Shown one piece after another: positions 16,470 to 22,449 of a stretch of 22,449 nucleotides of DNA. Each line of letters opens with the position of its first letter. Within the stretch, counting starts at the first letter, position 1. Both the position numbers and the translations under genes were made by a program. The notes beneath the pieces were generated by a model. That model was not told the origin of the DNA and searched no databases. It saw only the letters and a program-made list of their open reading frames with translations. The stretch is from Planctomycetaceae bacterium UBA4655 (lineage in GTDB: Bacteria; Planctomycetota; Planctomycetia; Pirellulales; UBA1268): the NCBI GenBank assembly GCA_002405515.1, contig DHLZ01000290.1, positions 4,100 through 26,548 on the forward strand, read 5' to 3'.

Positions 16470-16475
16470 AGCATA
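16470..16475 (-). promoter_or_regulatory. Possible -10 element for the photolyase-like gene
   Basis: On the minus strand the hexamer TATGCT lies 23 bases before the preferred ATG of the photolyase-like gene. It differs from the TATAAT consensus at two positions and is identical to a possible -10 at 7007-7012. No matching -35 was found at the usual distance, so this is tentative. Confidence 0.25.
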
Positions 16476-16588
16476 CGGGCCGTCGTCGGAAGCGGGCCCA
16501 GAAAGCATCACAAAAGGCCTGCTTGGTTTCACGACACCAACTGCTCCGAAAACCGGCAGGCAGGGGAATCGCGGTCGCTCGGGCGGTT

Positions 16589-16639
16589 CAAATTCTTGAT
16601 GCCGCGAAATTTCCCAAAAGAACCATTTTCTTCGGGAAA
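16589..16639. promoter_or_regulatory. AT-rich upstream region with imperfect palindrome and IHF-like sequence
   Basis: The 378-base space between the divergent photolyase-like and Amt genes holds no gene on either strand that I can support. It is GC-rich except for an AT-rich patch at about 16587-16652. Within it, TTTCCC (16610-16615) and GGGAAA (16634-16639) are arms of an imperfect palindrome whose inner parts also pair (AAAAGAA with TTCTT). On the minus strand, 16600-16589 reads ATCAAGAATTTG, matching the IHF core pattern apart from its outermost base. Such sites usually lie upstream of sigma-54 promoters, and here they are 65-115 bases before one. Activator and bending sites are therefore plausible but unproven. 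Confidence 0.4.
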
Positions 16640-16705
16640 ATAAACGTTTTTTGACTGGCCTGCGACGCGGCTCGAGGCTGCGAGGAGAAGGGGCTGCGTG
16701 GTGTT

Positions 16706-16720
16706 TGGCACGTGGTTTGC
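16706..16720 (+). promoter_or_regulatory. Sigma-54 (RpoN) -24/-12 promoter for amt-glnK
   Basis: The sequence TGGCACGTGGTTTGC matches the sigma-54 consensus TGGCACG-N4-TTGC at every fixed position. The invariant GG (16707-16708) and GC (16719-16720) are separated by exactly ten bases. Transcription would start near 16732, giving a leader of about 93 bases before the Amt start. Sigma-54 control by nitrogen-responsive activators is well established for ammonium channel and PII genes, so position and consensus agree. No clear NtrC dyad was found upstream. Confidence 0.85.
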
Positions 16721-16824
16721 CCTCAAAGGTTTTGGTCCTGGTTCATGGGCAAGCCATCGTCAGGAGCAGGTGCTGCGGAGGCGCCTGATTCTCTCGTCCC
16801 TTCTGGCTGATTGGAGTCGCACGT

Positions 16825-18402
16825 ATGCGGAGTCTGTCGTTGAATGGTTCGGAGGCGTGTCTTCATTCCCCCTCGCTCTGGCGAGGTTTCCTGTCCGCCT
16901 GCCTCGCGGTCGCCGTGATGGCGGTTGTCGGAGGCGGTTTTTCCGGAGGCACGGTCATGGCCGATGACCCGGCGGCCGATGCGGCGCCGGCTGATGCCGC
17001 ACCGGCTGCCGCGGCGCCGACGCCGCCCCCTTTGCCCTCGACCGAGGAGATGATTCCGAAATTGTGGCTGGCCGTCGACACCGTCTGGGTGCTCGTCTGC
17101 GGGATGCTCGTCTTCTTCATGAATCTCGGATTCGGCTGCGTCGAATCGGGGTTCGCTCGCGCAAAGAACTGCGTCAACATTCTCTCGAAGAATTTCGTCG
17201 TGTTCGCCGCGACAGTGATCGGGTTCTACCTCATCGGCTGGGACTTGATGTTCGGAACCGATTCCGGCGGATGGATCGGCAACTCCGGTGCGTGGATGGT
17301 GGGCGGGGCGGACAACAGTCCGGCCATCGGTGACAAGTATCAGGGCGCCTACGGCGCGATCAGTTGGACCAGCGTTCCCCTGTGGGCGAAGTTCTTTTTC
17401 CAATTGGTGTTCGCCGGAACCGCCGCGACGATCGTGTCGGGAGCCGTCGCCGAGCGGATCAAGTATCACTCGTTCATCATCTTCAGCTTCCTGATGGCGC
17501 TCGTGATCTACCCGGTCACCGGTCACTGGATCTGGGGTGCCGGGTTCCTCGGCCAGAAGGGTTTCTGGGACTTCGCCGGCTGCACGGCCGTGCACTCGGT
17601 CGGCGGGTGGGCGGCCCTCACCGGCGCCATCATCCTCGGGCCTCGAATCGGAAAGTACGGTCCTGGCGGACGGGTTCAGGCTCTTCCCGGCCACAACATG
17701 ACAGCCGCCTTCATCGGCTGCCTCGTCCTCTGGTTCGGCTGGTTCGGCTTCAATCCGGGCAGCACGATGGGCGTGGCCGGTGATGGCGGAGTCGCCGCTG
17801 CGAGCGTCGCCGTGAACACGAATTTTGCCGCGGCCGCCGCGACGCTGACGGCCACGCTGACGGCGTGGTTGCTGCTCGGGAAGCCGGATATCGGCATGAC
17901 CCTCAACGGGTGCCTTGCGGGCTTGGTCGGCATCACCGCGAGTGCGGCGTATGTCACACCGGCCGCGTCGTGCCTGATCGGGGCGATTGCCGGAGTCATC
18001 GTCGTTCTCTCCGTGCTCGCCTTCGACCGTGCGGGAGTGGACGATCCGGTCGGCGCGACATCGGTGCACCTTGTCTGCGGCATCTTCGGCACGCTCTGCG
18101 TGGGCCTGTTCACGGCATCCGACCTCTCGGGCTCCACCGCGGCCGGTCCGTACGGGTCGATGGTGGTCGGCGGTCCGAAGGCCGGGCTGTTCTACGGCGG
18201 CGGCTTCGAACAGCTGTGGATTCAGCTGATCGGCGTGCTCGCGGTCGGCGCCTACGTCGTGCCGGTGTCGGCGGTCGTTTGGATGCTGATCAAGGCGACC
18301 GTCGGCCTGCGGGTCTCGGCCGCCGAGGAGATCGAAGGCCTCGACATCGGCGAGCACGGCAACGAGGCCTACCACGGCTTCGTGCTCGTGCGGAACGAGT
18401 AA
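16825..18402 (+). CDS. amtB: Ammonium channel (Amt/MEP/Rh family)
   Basis: A 525-residue inner-membrane channel for ammonium. Residues 1-46 look like a signal peptide (hydrophobic core near 22-40, cleavage near VMA-DD), followed by an Ala/Pro-rich stretch (47-72) before the core of about eleven membrane helices. The two pore histidines are visible: His257 in TAVHSVGG and His415 in SVHLVCGIFG. Asp249 of the FWDFAG motif and the GHWIWGAGFL motif are also present. The cytoplasmic tail GLRVSAAEEIEGLDIGEHG is the usual tail that contacts PII protein. A GGAG at 16813-16816 sits eight bases before the ATG. The upstream sigma-54 promoter and downstream PII gene fit nitrogen-limited expression. Length is somewhat above a typical Amt because of the N-terminal extension. 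Confidence 0.96.
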   Translation: MRSLSLNGSEACLHSPSLWRGFLSACLAVAVMAVVGGGFSGGTVMADDPAADAAPADAAPAAAAPTPPPLPSTEEMIPKLWLAVDTVWVLVCGMLVFFMNLGFGCVESGFARAKNCVNILSKNFVVFAATVIGFYLIGWDLMFGTDSGGWIGNSGAWMVGGADNSPAIGDKYQGAYGAISWTSVPLWAKFFFQLVFAGTAATIVSGAVAERIKYHSFIIFSFLMALVIYPVTGHWIWGAGFLGQKGFWDFAGCTAVHSVGGWAALTGAIILGPRIGKYGPGGRVQALPGHNMTAAFIGCLVLWFGWFGFNPGSTMGVAGDGGVAAASVAVNTNFAAAAATLTATLTAWLLLGKPDIGMTLNGCLAGLVGITASAAYVTPAASCLIGAIAGVIVVLSVLAFDRAGVDDPVGATSVHLVCGIFGTLCVGLFTASDLSGSTAAGPYGSMVVGGPKAGLFYGGGFEQLWIQLIGVLAVGAYVVPVSAVVWMLIKATVGLRVSAAEEIEGLDIGEHGNEAYHGFVLVRNE

Positions 18403-18417
18403 TCACGATCCAGAAGG

Positions 18418-18470
18418 ATGCCCCAATGGTCTGGGTGGGCACTCCGCCTAGCCCACCCAGGCCGGGGCAT
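18418..18470 (+). terminator. Strong long hairpin between amt and glnK (attenuator-like)
   Basis: Outer arms ATGCCCC (18418-18424) and GGGGCAT (18464-18470) pair perfectly. Inner arms CTGGGTGGGC (18431-18440) and GCCCACCCAG (18451-18460) also pair perfectly around a 10-base loop. The hairpin is followed by only a short run (TTTT, 18470-18473). It starts 15 bases after the amt stop. It may act as a partial terminator or RNA-stability element that sets the amt to glnK ratio. A dispersed palindromic repeat is another possibility that cannot be tested here. Confidence 0.6.
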
Positions 18471-18499
18471 TTTCCGGCGTCCATCCCGATCAAAGGCGG

Positions 18500-18523
18500 C
18501 ACAAGCTTGTGGCGCGAAGCCAC
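18500..18523 (+). promoter_or_regulatory. Palindrome and small hairpin in the glnK leader
   Basis: CACAAGCTTGTG (18500-18511) is a perfect 12-base palindrome. Overlapping it, GTGGC (18509-18513) and GCCAC (18519-18523) form a short hairpin with the loop GCGAA. The two folds are mutually exclusive in RNA because they share 18509-18511. They lie 20-45 bases before the glnK ribosome-binding site, so an operator or a leader structure is possible. No known riboswitch was recognised. Confidence 0.35.
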
Positions 18524-18543
18524 CGCGGTTAACAATCTCACGC

Positions 18544-18548
18544 GGAGG
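18544..18548 (+). promoter_or_regulatory. Ribosome-binding site that sets the glnK start
   Basis: GGAGG lies eight bases before the TTG at 18557 and only two bases before the alternative in-frame TTG at 18551. The spacing favours 18557, which also gives the canonical PII beginning MKLIIAIIQP. Confidence 0.75.
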
Positions 18549-18556
18549 CTTTGCCC

Positions 18557-18904
18557 TTGAAGCTCATCATCGCGATCATCCAGCCGGCCAAGCTCGAGGC
18601 CGTGAAGCAGGCCCTGACGGAGGTGGAGGTTTTCCGCCTCACCGTCATGGACGTGCAGGGCTTCGGACGCCAGCGGGGCCATGCCGAGGTCTACCGGGGC
18701 CACGAGATCTCCGTGAACCTCCTGCGGAAGGTGCAGCTCCAGATCGCCGTGAACGACGAGTTCGTCGAGCCGACGATCCAGGCGATCCTCAAGGGGGGCC
18801 GCACGGGCGAGCGGGGCGAGATCGGCGACGGCAAGATCTTCGTGCTGCCGATGGACGAGTGCGTCCGCATCCGCACCGGCGAACGGGGCAGCGAGGCGAT
18901 CTGA
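18557..18904 (+). CDS. glnK: PII nitrogen regulatory protein (GlnK/GlnB) lacking the Tyr51 uridylylation site
   Basis: A 115-residue PII signal protein that senses ATP/ADP and 2-oxoglutarate and should bind the Amt channel encoded just upstream. It aligns without gaps to E. coli GlnB through residue 58: GFGRQRGHAEVYRGHEI, with Gln39, Arg47 and Lys58 kept. Position 49 is His and position 51 is Ile, where the uridylylated Tyr51 stands in proteobacterial PII and Ser49 in cyanobacterial PII. The nucleotide loop (GEIGDGKIF) is preceded by about three extra residues, explaining the length. The ending RIRTGERGSEAI is typical. The start is TTG 18557, chosen by spacing to GGAGG and by the MKLIIAII beginning. 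Gene order amt then glnK is the reverse of E. coli. Confidence 0.93.
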   Translation: MKLIIAIIQPAKLEAVKQALTEVEVFRLTVMDVQGFGRQRGHAEVYRGHEISVNLLRKVQLQIAVNDEFVEPTIQAILKGGRTGERGEIGDGKIFVLPMDECVRIRTGERGSEAI

Positions 18905-18908
18905 CCGC

Positions 18909-18923
18909 TCGCCGCGTCGGCGA
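18909..18923 (+). terminator. Short GC hairpin between convergent genes
   Basis: TCGCCG (18909-18914) and CGGCGA (18918-18923) can pair around a three-base loop just after the glnK stop, but no T-run follows. A second pairing (CTGAC at 18925-18929 with GTCAG at 18940-18944) runs into the end of the convergent gene. Only a weak case for termination. Confidence 0.25.
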
Positions 18924-18940
18924 CCTGACGGGACTGCGGG

Positions 18941-20626
18941 TCAGCGGTTGCCCGGGGCCATGGCCCGCCCAAGTTCCTGGCGGTAGCGAACAACGCCGGG
19001 GGTCGTGAAGCCCGCCTCGATGAGGGTGTCGATCGCCTGTGCCTTTCGTGGGATCGACGCGTATTCATCACCCAGCCCGACGAGCCACCCCTTGACGTCG
19101 CTTTCGGTCAGGTAGTTCCCGACGGATTCCGGGTCCAGAACGCCGGCCGGCAACGCCCGCGCGCGGCGGATGAAATCCTCCTCGTTCTTCGCTGCGAGCA
19201 CCCAGGCCATGCCCATCGCGGTCGAGCAGTCGCTGCGTGCCTTGGCGGTGTCGTCGCCGCCGACGGTTCGTCCGCCGCCCCACCACCACTGATGCCGCCC
19301 GACCGTCGTTCCGATCCTGGAGTTCAAGTCGATCAGGTACATCAAATCTACCAACGTCCATTTATCGATGCCGAAACCCGAGTGGATCCGTCGCCATAGC
19401 TCGAACCGCAAGCCCAAGAGATCCTGGTCCGCGACGTTGAGATGGTTTCTCAGCTTCATCACCTCGTCTTCCGCTGGCAGCAGCGGCACGAGTTTCTCGG
19501 AAATGTCCGCGGGCACCGGAACCACGGCCGACGCGGGCACGTCGAGGGCGGCGGGCCGTCGGCCGCCGCCCGGCTTCTTCACGACCACGGGGCCCTTCGC
19601 GGGACGTCGCTGCCGTTCGGTGTCGGGTTTTGCGATCGCAATCCGCCTGGTCACGGCCGCCAGTTTGTCGGGGTCGCCGATGTCGGGTAGCACGCGTTCG
19701 TAGAGCGAGGCGGCGTGTCGCCTTGCCGGGCCCGCCTCCGAAGCATGCCACCACGCGTCGGCGACGGCGAGGATCTCCTCGGTGGACGGCCGCTCCTCTT
19801 TCTTTGAAGACATCGCGACCTCGGCGGCCGCTGCCGCGGCCAGATTCTCCTGGTCGCCTTTGGCCAGTGCCGGCAGGCCCTCTGACCAGGCATTTTTCTC
19901 GAAGCACAAATAGCGGCCGACGATTCCGTTGGCCTTCGGGTCGTCCGCGTCGGTCGTGAGTGTCTCCACCGCCTTCCGGTAATCGGCGAGCAGGACGGAC
20001 CGCCTGCCGATCGACTTGCCGAGGCTCTGGGCGTAGGTCTGCTTCTCGACGCTGTCCGCGACGAGCGACTCGTCCTTCCGGGCCCGACCGGCCGCGAGGA
20101 GCGCCTTCGCGATCTGGCCCGCCGTGTCCGCCGCCTTTCTGGCCGTTGGCAAGGACTCATCGGCCAGGCCGTTCTCGGCATTCTCGACCGCATACTCCCA
20201 GAGGGCCTTCAGCCGGACGACGTCGGTGCGGGCTTTCGGCGTGAGGCAGTCCGCGACCAGCTCGACGCGGGCCTCGAGGCGGTCGATGTCGAACTGTTCC
20301 GCGCGGGCATCGACCGCGTCCATCGCCAGACCGACCGCACCCGCGGCGACCGCGGCCTTTTCGGCCTCGAGAAACAGCGCGTAGTCGAATGCCGAATCCT
20401 CGCTCTGTTCGGCGGCCGCGAGGAGCTTTTGGATGAGCGGCTTTGGATCCGTTTCGCCGGCCTTGAAGTCGTCCTCGTGGGCCATCCGAACACGTGCCTC
20501 CGCCGCGGCAAGGGCGGCCGCAGCGGGGATCGGCTCGCGGGCCTCCGCCGGTGACGCCAGATAGAGACAGCCGCCGATTCCGAAGAACAGTCCGCCGGTC
20601 AGGAGCGAAGAAGTGATCCAGCGCAT
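18941..20626 (-). CDS. Exported helical protein, unknown function
   Basis: A 561-residue protein; the frame is open upstream but ATG 20626 gives a signal sequence (MRWITSSLLTGGLFFGIGGC) and lies 38 bases after a good -10. The sequence GIGGC could be a lipobox with Cys20, or cleavage may occur after SPAEA. Residues 30 to about 335 are Ala/Glu-rich helices suggestive of TPR-like pairs (for example AWWHASEAGPARRHAASLYERVL). A basic, Pro-rich linker follows (about 340-375). The C-terminal 180 residues hold a compact Trp-rich domain (LRFELWRRIHSGFGIDKW, GRHQWWWGGGRTVGG, EDFIRRARALPAG). I do not recognise a family. It converges on glnK and has no evident functional link to it. Confidence 0.7.
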   Translation of the reverse strand: MRWITSSLLTGGLFFGIGGCLYLASPAEAREPIPAAAALAAAEARVRMAHEDDFKAGETDPKPLIQKLLAAAEQSEDSAFDYALFLEAEKAAVAAGAVGLAMDAVDARAEQFDIDRLEARVELVADCLTPKARTDVVRLKALWEYAVENAENGLADESLPTARKAADTAGQIAKALLAAGRARKDESLVADSVEKQTYAQSLGKSIGRRSVLLADYRKAVETLTTDADDPKANGIVGRYLCFEKNAWSEGLPALAKGDQENLAAAAAAEVAMSSKKEERPSTEEILAVADAWWHASEAGPARRHAASLYERVLPDIGDPDKLAAVTRRIAIAKPDTERQRRPAKGPVVVKKPGGGRRPAALDVPASAVVPVPADISEKLVPLLPAEDEVMKLRNHLNVADQDLLGLRFELWRRIHSGFGIDKWTLVDLMYLIDLNSRIGTTVGRHQWWWGGGRTVGGDDTAKARSDCSTAMGMAWVLAAKNEEDFIRRARALPAGVLDPESVGNYLTESDVKGWLVGLGDEYASIPRKAQAIDTLIEAGFTTPGVVRYRQELGRAMAPGNR

Positions 20627-20664
20627 GGACGAAGAAACCTCGGTGAATTCAACGCACCCCCGAC

Positions 20665-20670
20665 AGTATA
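20665..20670 (-). promoter_or_regulatory. Promoter -10 element for the exported helical protein
   Basis: On the minus strand TATACT matches five of six bases of the TATAAT consensus and lies 38 bases before the ATG at 20626. A possible upstream element (TTTTGG or GTTTTG at about 16-17 bases spacing) is a poor -35. The predicted leader is about 30 bases. Confidence 0.45.
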
Positions 20671-20739
20671 CGTCCGCCGACGGAGCCCAAAACACCGACG
20701 GCCGCGGCAGGGCGATCGGCCCGGCCCGCGACCTCTCCG

Positions 20740-21948
20740 TCAGACGGTGCCCGGACCGGTTCTCGAACCGGGGGAGGCCACGGCCGAGCCTGGGCCATGC
20801 GTGCCGGGCTCGGCCTGCCCTGGAACGGACCGCCGTGCGGCCGAGAGGTCGGCGATCTCGCTTCGGCCACCGATTCGGGTTCTGAGGTCGGCCACGACAC
20901 GATTTCGCTCCGACGTGTGGGTCATGGACATGGCGACCTCGTGCCCGGCGGCGGCGATCTCCCGGCATTCACGTGGATGCTCGCCGCACCACGTGAGCAC
21001 ATCGACAAGGTCGGTCAGGTCCTCGCTCACCGGCACGAAGTGACGCCACGGCTCGAGCCGATCGTAGTACCACTGCCTGTAGCCGAACGGCGAGGCGATC
21101 TTGATCACGCAGCATCCGTAGAGCAGCCGGATGAAGAGGTTGCTGAAGGCGTTCGAAACGCCATCGATGTCGATCGCGAACTGCCGGTCTGCCCACGTAT
21201 GCTGAGGAACGAAGTCTCCGACGATCCGTGCCGCACGGAAGGCCTCGGCGAGGCCGGGCCGGGCGAGTTCGCGCGATGCCAGCACGCAGCGGGCGTCCAC
21301 CTGGCCCAGCCTGGGTATGGACTGGTCGCGAAGGGCGAGACACATTCGTACCCTTTGACGCAACTCCGTGTTTCCTGCGTCCATCCGTGGAGCGAAAAAA
21401 TCTCCTTGTCCGCTGGGGCTGCCTCGCCACGTGAGCGTGGGGTCGCGGTCGTCGAACGGCGGCGCCTCCGCCCCCCGCTTCCGCTCGGCCTCGTAACCGT
21501 GGGAATTGTGGAAGCCACGGTCCGGAATCAGCAGCGATTCGGAACGATTGGAACAGAAGCCGATGACGAGGCCGTCGTCGTGGACGAAGTCGCCAAGGCT
21601 CGCCGGCCACGTGCCTTCCGGAAAGTCCGGATGAGAAACGATGTCCAGCACCGAAGGGAGTCTTCGCCAGGCCATGCCGAAGCCTTTGTGTGACCGCAGG
21701 TGCTCCATGTCGAACGCGAGCGAGCGAATTCGACCCTTTCGCTTTTCCAGGACGACCACGCTTGGATGCAGGGTGGTGTCTGTCCGCCGACGTATTGGGA
21801 GCAGCAAGCCGCTGCCGCGGTTGGTCGCGAGGACCATCGCCGCGATTGCGGCGCTCTTGAAGGGCCTGAGGAAACCGTGAAGGACACGGGAGGCATGCCA
21901 AGGCAGCTTCAGTTTCATGGTCTTCAGCTTCATGGTCTTGCGCGGCAT
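20740..21948 (-). CDS. Glycosyltransferase family 90 (CAP10-type)
   Basis: A 402-residue protein that probably transfers a sugar from a nucleotide donor in polysaccharide or glycan synthesis. The CAP10/GT90 pattern is visible as DRDPTLTWRGSPSG near 167-180. It continues with the donor-site region DIDGVSNAFSNLFIRLLYG near 260-278, then IKIASPFGYRQWYYDRLEPW and HFVPVSEDLTDLVDVLTWC. The final 40 residues are low-complexity (Pro/Gly/Ser) and likely dispensable. The start is uncertain: ATGs at 21948, 21933 and 21918 are created by a short tandem repeat, none has a clear Shine-Dalgarno, and the frame stays open to 22233 across sequence adjoining the transposase. A 5' end altered by insertion is possible. 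Confidence 0.75.
   Translation of the reverse strand: MPRKTMKLKTMKLKLPWHASRVLHGFLRPFKSAAIAAMVLATNRGSGLLLPIRRRTDTTLHPSVVVLEKRKGRIRSLAFDMEHLRSHKGFGMAWRRLPSVLDIVSHPDFPEGTWPASLGDFVHDDGLVIGFCSNRSESLLIPDRGFHNSHGYEAERKRGAEAPPFDDRDPTLTWRGSPSGQGDFFAPRMDAGNTELRQRVRMCLALRDQSIPRLGQVDARCVLASRELARPGLAEAFRAARIVGDFVPQHTWADRQFAIDIDGVSNAFSNLFIRLLYGCCVIKIASPFGYRQWYYDRLEPWRHFVPVSEDLTDLVDVLTWCGEHPRECREIAAAGHEVAMSMTHTSERNRVVADLRTRIGGRSEIADLSAARRSVPGQAEPGTHGPGSAVASPGSRTGPGTV
21910..21939 (-). repeat. Two tandem 15-base units at the GT90 start
   Basis: On the minus strand the unit AAGACCATGAAGCTG occurs twice (21939-21925 and 21924-21910), with one mismatch (the second copy ends CTG as ACTG-equivalent). Each copy supplies an in-frame ATG, giving the peptide KTMKLKTMKLK and making the true start ambiguous. 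Confidence 0.8.
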
Positions 21949-22168
21949 GGTTTCATGTGGCGGCTGTCCGTGCAACACCTCTTCTGCAAGGCATCCAGCG
22001 GGCGTCGCCGCGGGTGGTCGAAGTCGAACGGGGATTCCAAGCGGACGGGCCGGGCGAACCCTCGAGCGGCCGAATCGACCGCTCCAACACGCCGTCACGA
22101 TCGGTTCGTGTCGCCGGCCTTTCTCGGGAGTCGGCTGTGGATCGCAATAGGGCGCAACTCGCACATCT

Positions 22169-22447
22169 CTATGCCGCAGCCTTGCCATATAGCCGAGTTC
22201 GCTCGGTTTCGGCGTGGTGCTCGATGAACTCATCCCATCGGCCGTTGAGGTAGACGGCCCGCAGGTGAAGCATCGCCTGCGCCCCCGGCACGGTCCACCG
22301 CATGCCGGTGCCTTCCATGCGGTCTTTGACGAGATGGCGGCAGACGCCTTCGGCGACGCCGCTGCCGATCGGGTAGCCGGCCGCGAGGTACTCGTCGTAC
22401 TTCATGTGCTCCCGATTGTTCTCGTAGTACGTGATCGCCGCATTGAT
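22169..22447 (-). CDS. ISKra4-family transposase, C-terminal part (5' end outside window)
   Basis: The frame is open to the window edge and reads 92 residues before its stop at 22169. The segment YYENNREHMKYDEYLAAGYP, then IGSGVAEGVCRHLVKDRMEG and GMRWTVPGAQAMLHLRAV, is the characteristic end of ISKra4-family transposases. The Glu of GVAEGVCRHL is probably the last acidic residue of the DDE-type active site. The 3' end looks intact. The 220 bases between this stop and the glycosyltransferase start should contain the IS end; I could not define a terminal inverted repeat because the other end lies outside the window. It is not clear whether the element is complete. Confidence 0.88.
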   Translation of the reverse strand: MNAAITYYENNREHMKYDEYLAAGYPIGSGVAEGVCRHLVKDRMEGTGMRWTVPGAQAMLHLRAVYLNGRWDEFIEHHAETERTRLYGKAAA

Positions 22448-22449
22448 CC

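Noticed and set aside
15055..16599. A 514-codon open frame on the plus strand
   Set aside because: It covers the photolyase-like gene in antisense. The minus strand carries unmistakable FAD-domain motifs while this frame has none.
16745..16810. A 21-codon open frame in the amt leader (starts MGKPSSGAG)
   Set aside because: It lies within the predicted leader but has no ribosome-binding site and no regulatory codon run, so chance is the simplest explanation.
16732..16824. Possible glutamine-type riboswitch in the amt leader
   Set aside because: Only a weak stem (AGGTGC/GCGCCT) is visible and no conserved riboswitch core was recognised.
20756..20771. Perfect inverted repeat CCGGTTC-TC-GAACCGG
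   Set aside because: It sits inside the 3' end of the GT90 coding frame, has no T-run and such GC palindromes are expected by chance here; not called as a terminator.
1..22449. tRNA, rRNA or CRISPR array
   Set aside because: No cloverleaf-like conserved arms, rRNA cores or regularly spaced direct repeats were seen on either strand by reading; a dedicated search was not possible.

Overview
The window is high-GC bacterial DNA with dense, mostly plus-strand genes and very little intergenic space. Its protein families point to a planctomycete, probably a Pirellula-type lineage: a BatA-like membrane protein, a VWA protein with an amidotransferase-like fold, very long coiled-coil secreted proteins, tandem HtrA/PDZ proteins with decayed active sites, and an ISKra4-type transposase. 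The assignment rests on gene content and protein style alone. No rRNA, tRNA or CRISPR array was recognised.

Region 1 (3-14463) is one long plus-strand run of eight genes, five of whose junctions are 4-base ATGA/GTGA stop-start overlaps. It starts with the 3' part of a BatA-like protein (cut by the window edge). Then come a VWA/amidotransferase-like membrane protein, a three-TM coiled-coil membrane protein, a secreted coiled-coil protein, a secreted helical protein with a C-terminal WGNLPP-type motif, and a secreted beta-repeat protein. It ends with two large HtrA-like proteins. The first of these has one intact trypsin domain fused to a second with all three catalytic positions replaced. The second has a fully degenerate trypsin domain, two PDZ domains and an alpha/beta-hydrolase-like domain whose nucleophile is also replaced. 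The set looks like an envelope assembly or surveillance system of the MoxR/Bat type, whose ATPase and DUF58 genes would lie upstream of the window. That function is inferred.

Region 2 (14475-16446) holds an RluA-family pseudouridine synthase and, convergent and overlapping its 3' end by 83 bases, a photolyase/cryptochrome-like flavoprotein with its two domains in reversed order (FAD-binding domain first, Rossmann-like antenna domain last).

Region 3 (16447-18904) is a nitrogen module: a near-perfect sigma-54 -24/-12 promoter, an Amt ammonium channel, a structured 154-base spacer with a strong hairpin, and a PII signal protein. The PII protein keeps the 2-oxoglutarate residues but lacks the Tyr51 uridylylation site.

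Region 4 (18941-22449, minus strand) carries an unrecognised secreted or lipoprotein-like helical protein with a plausible promoter, a family 90 (CAP10-type) glycosyltransferase with an ambiguous start, and the C-terminal part of an ISKra4-family transposase running off the window. This end looks like an accessory or rearranged edge.
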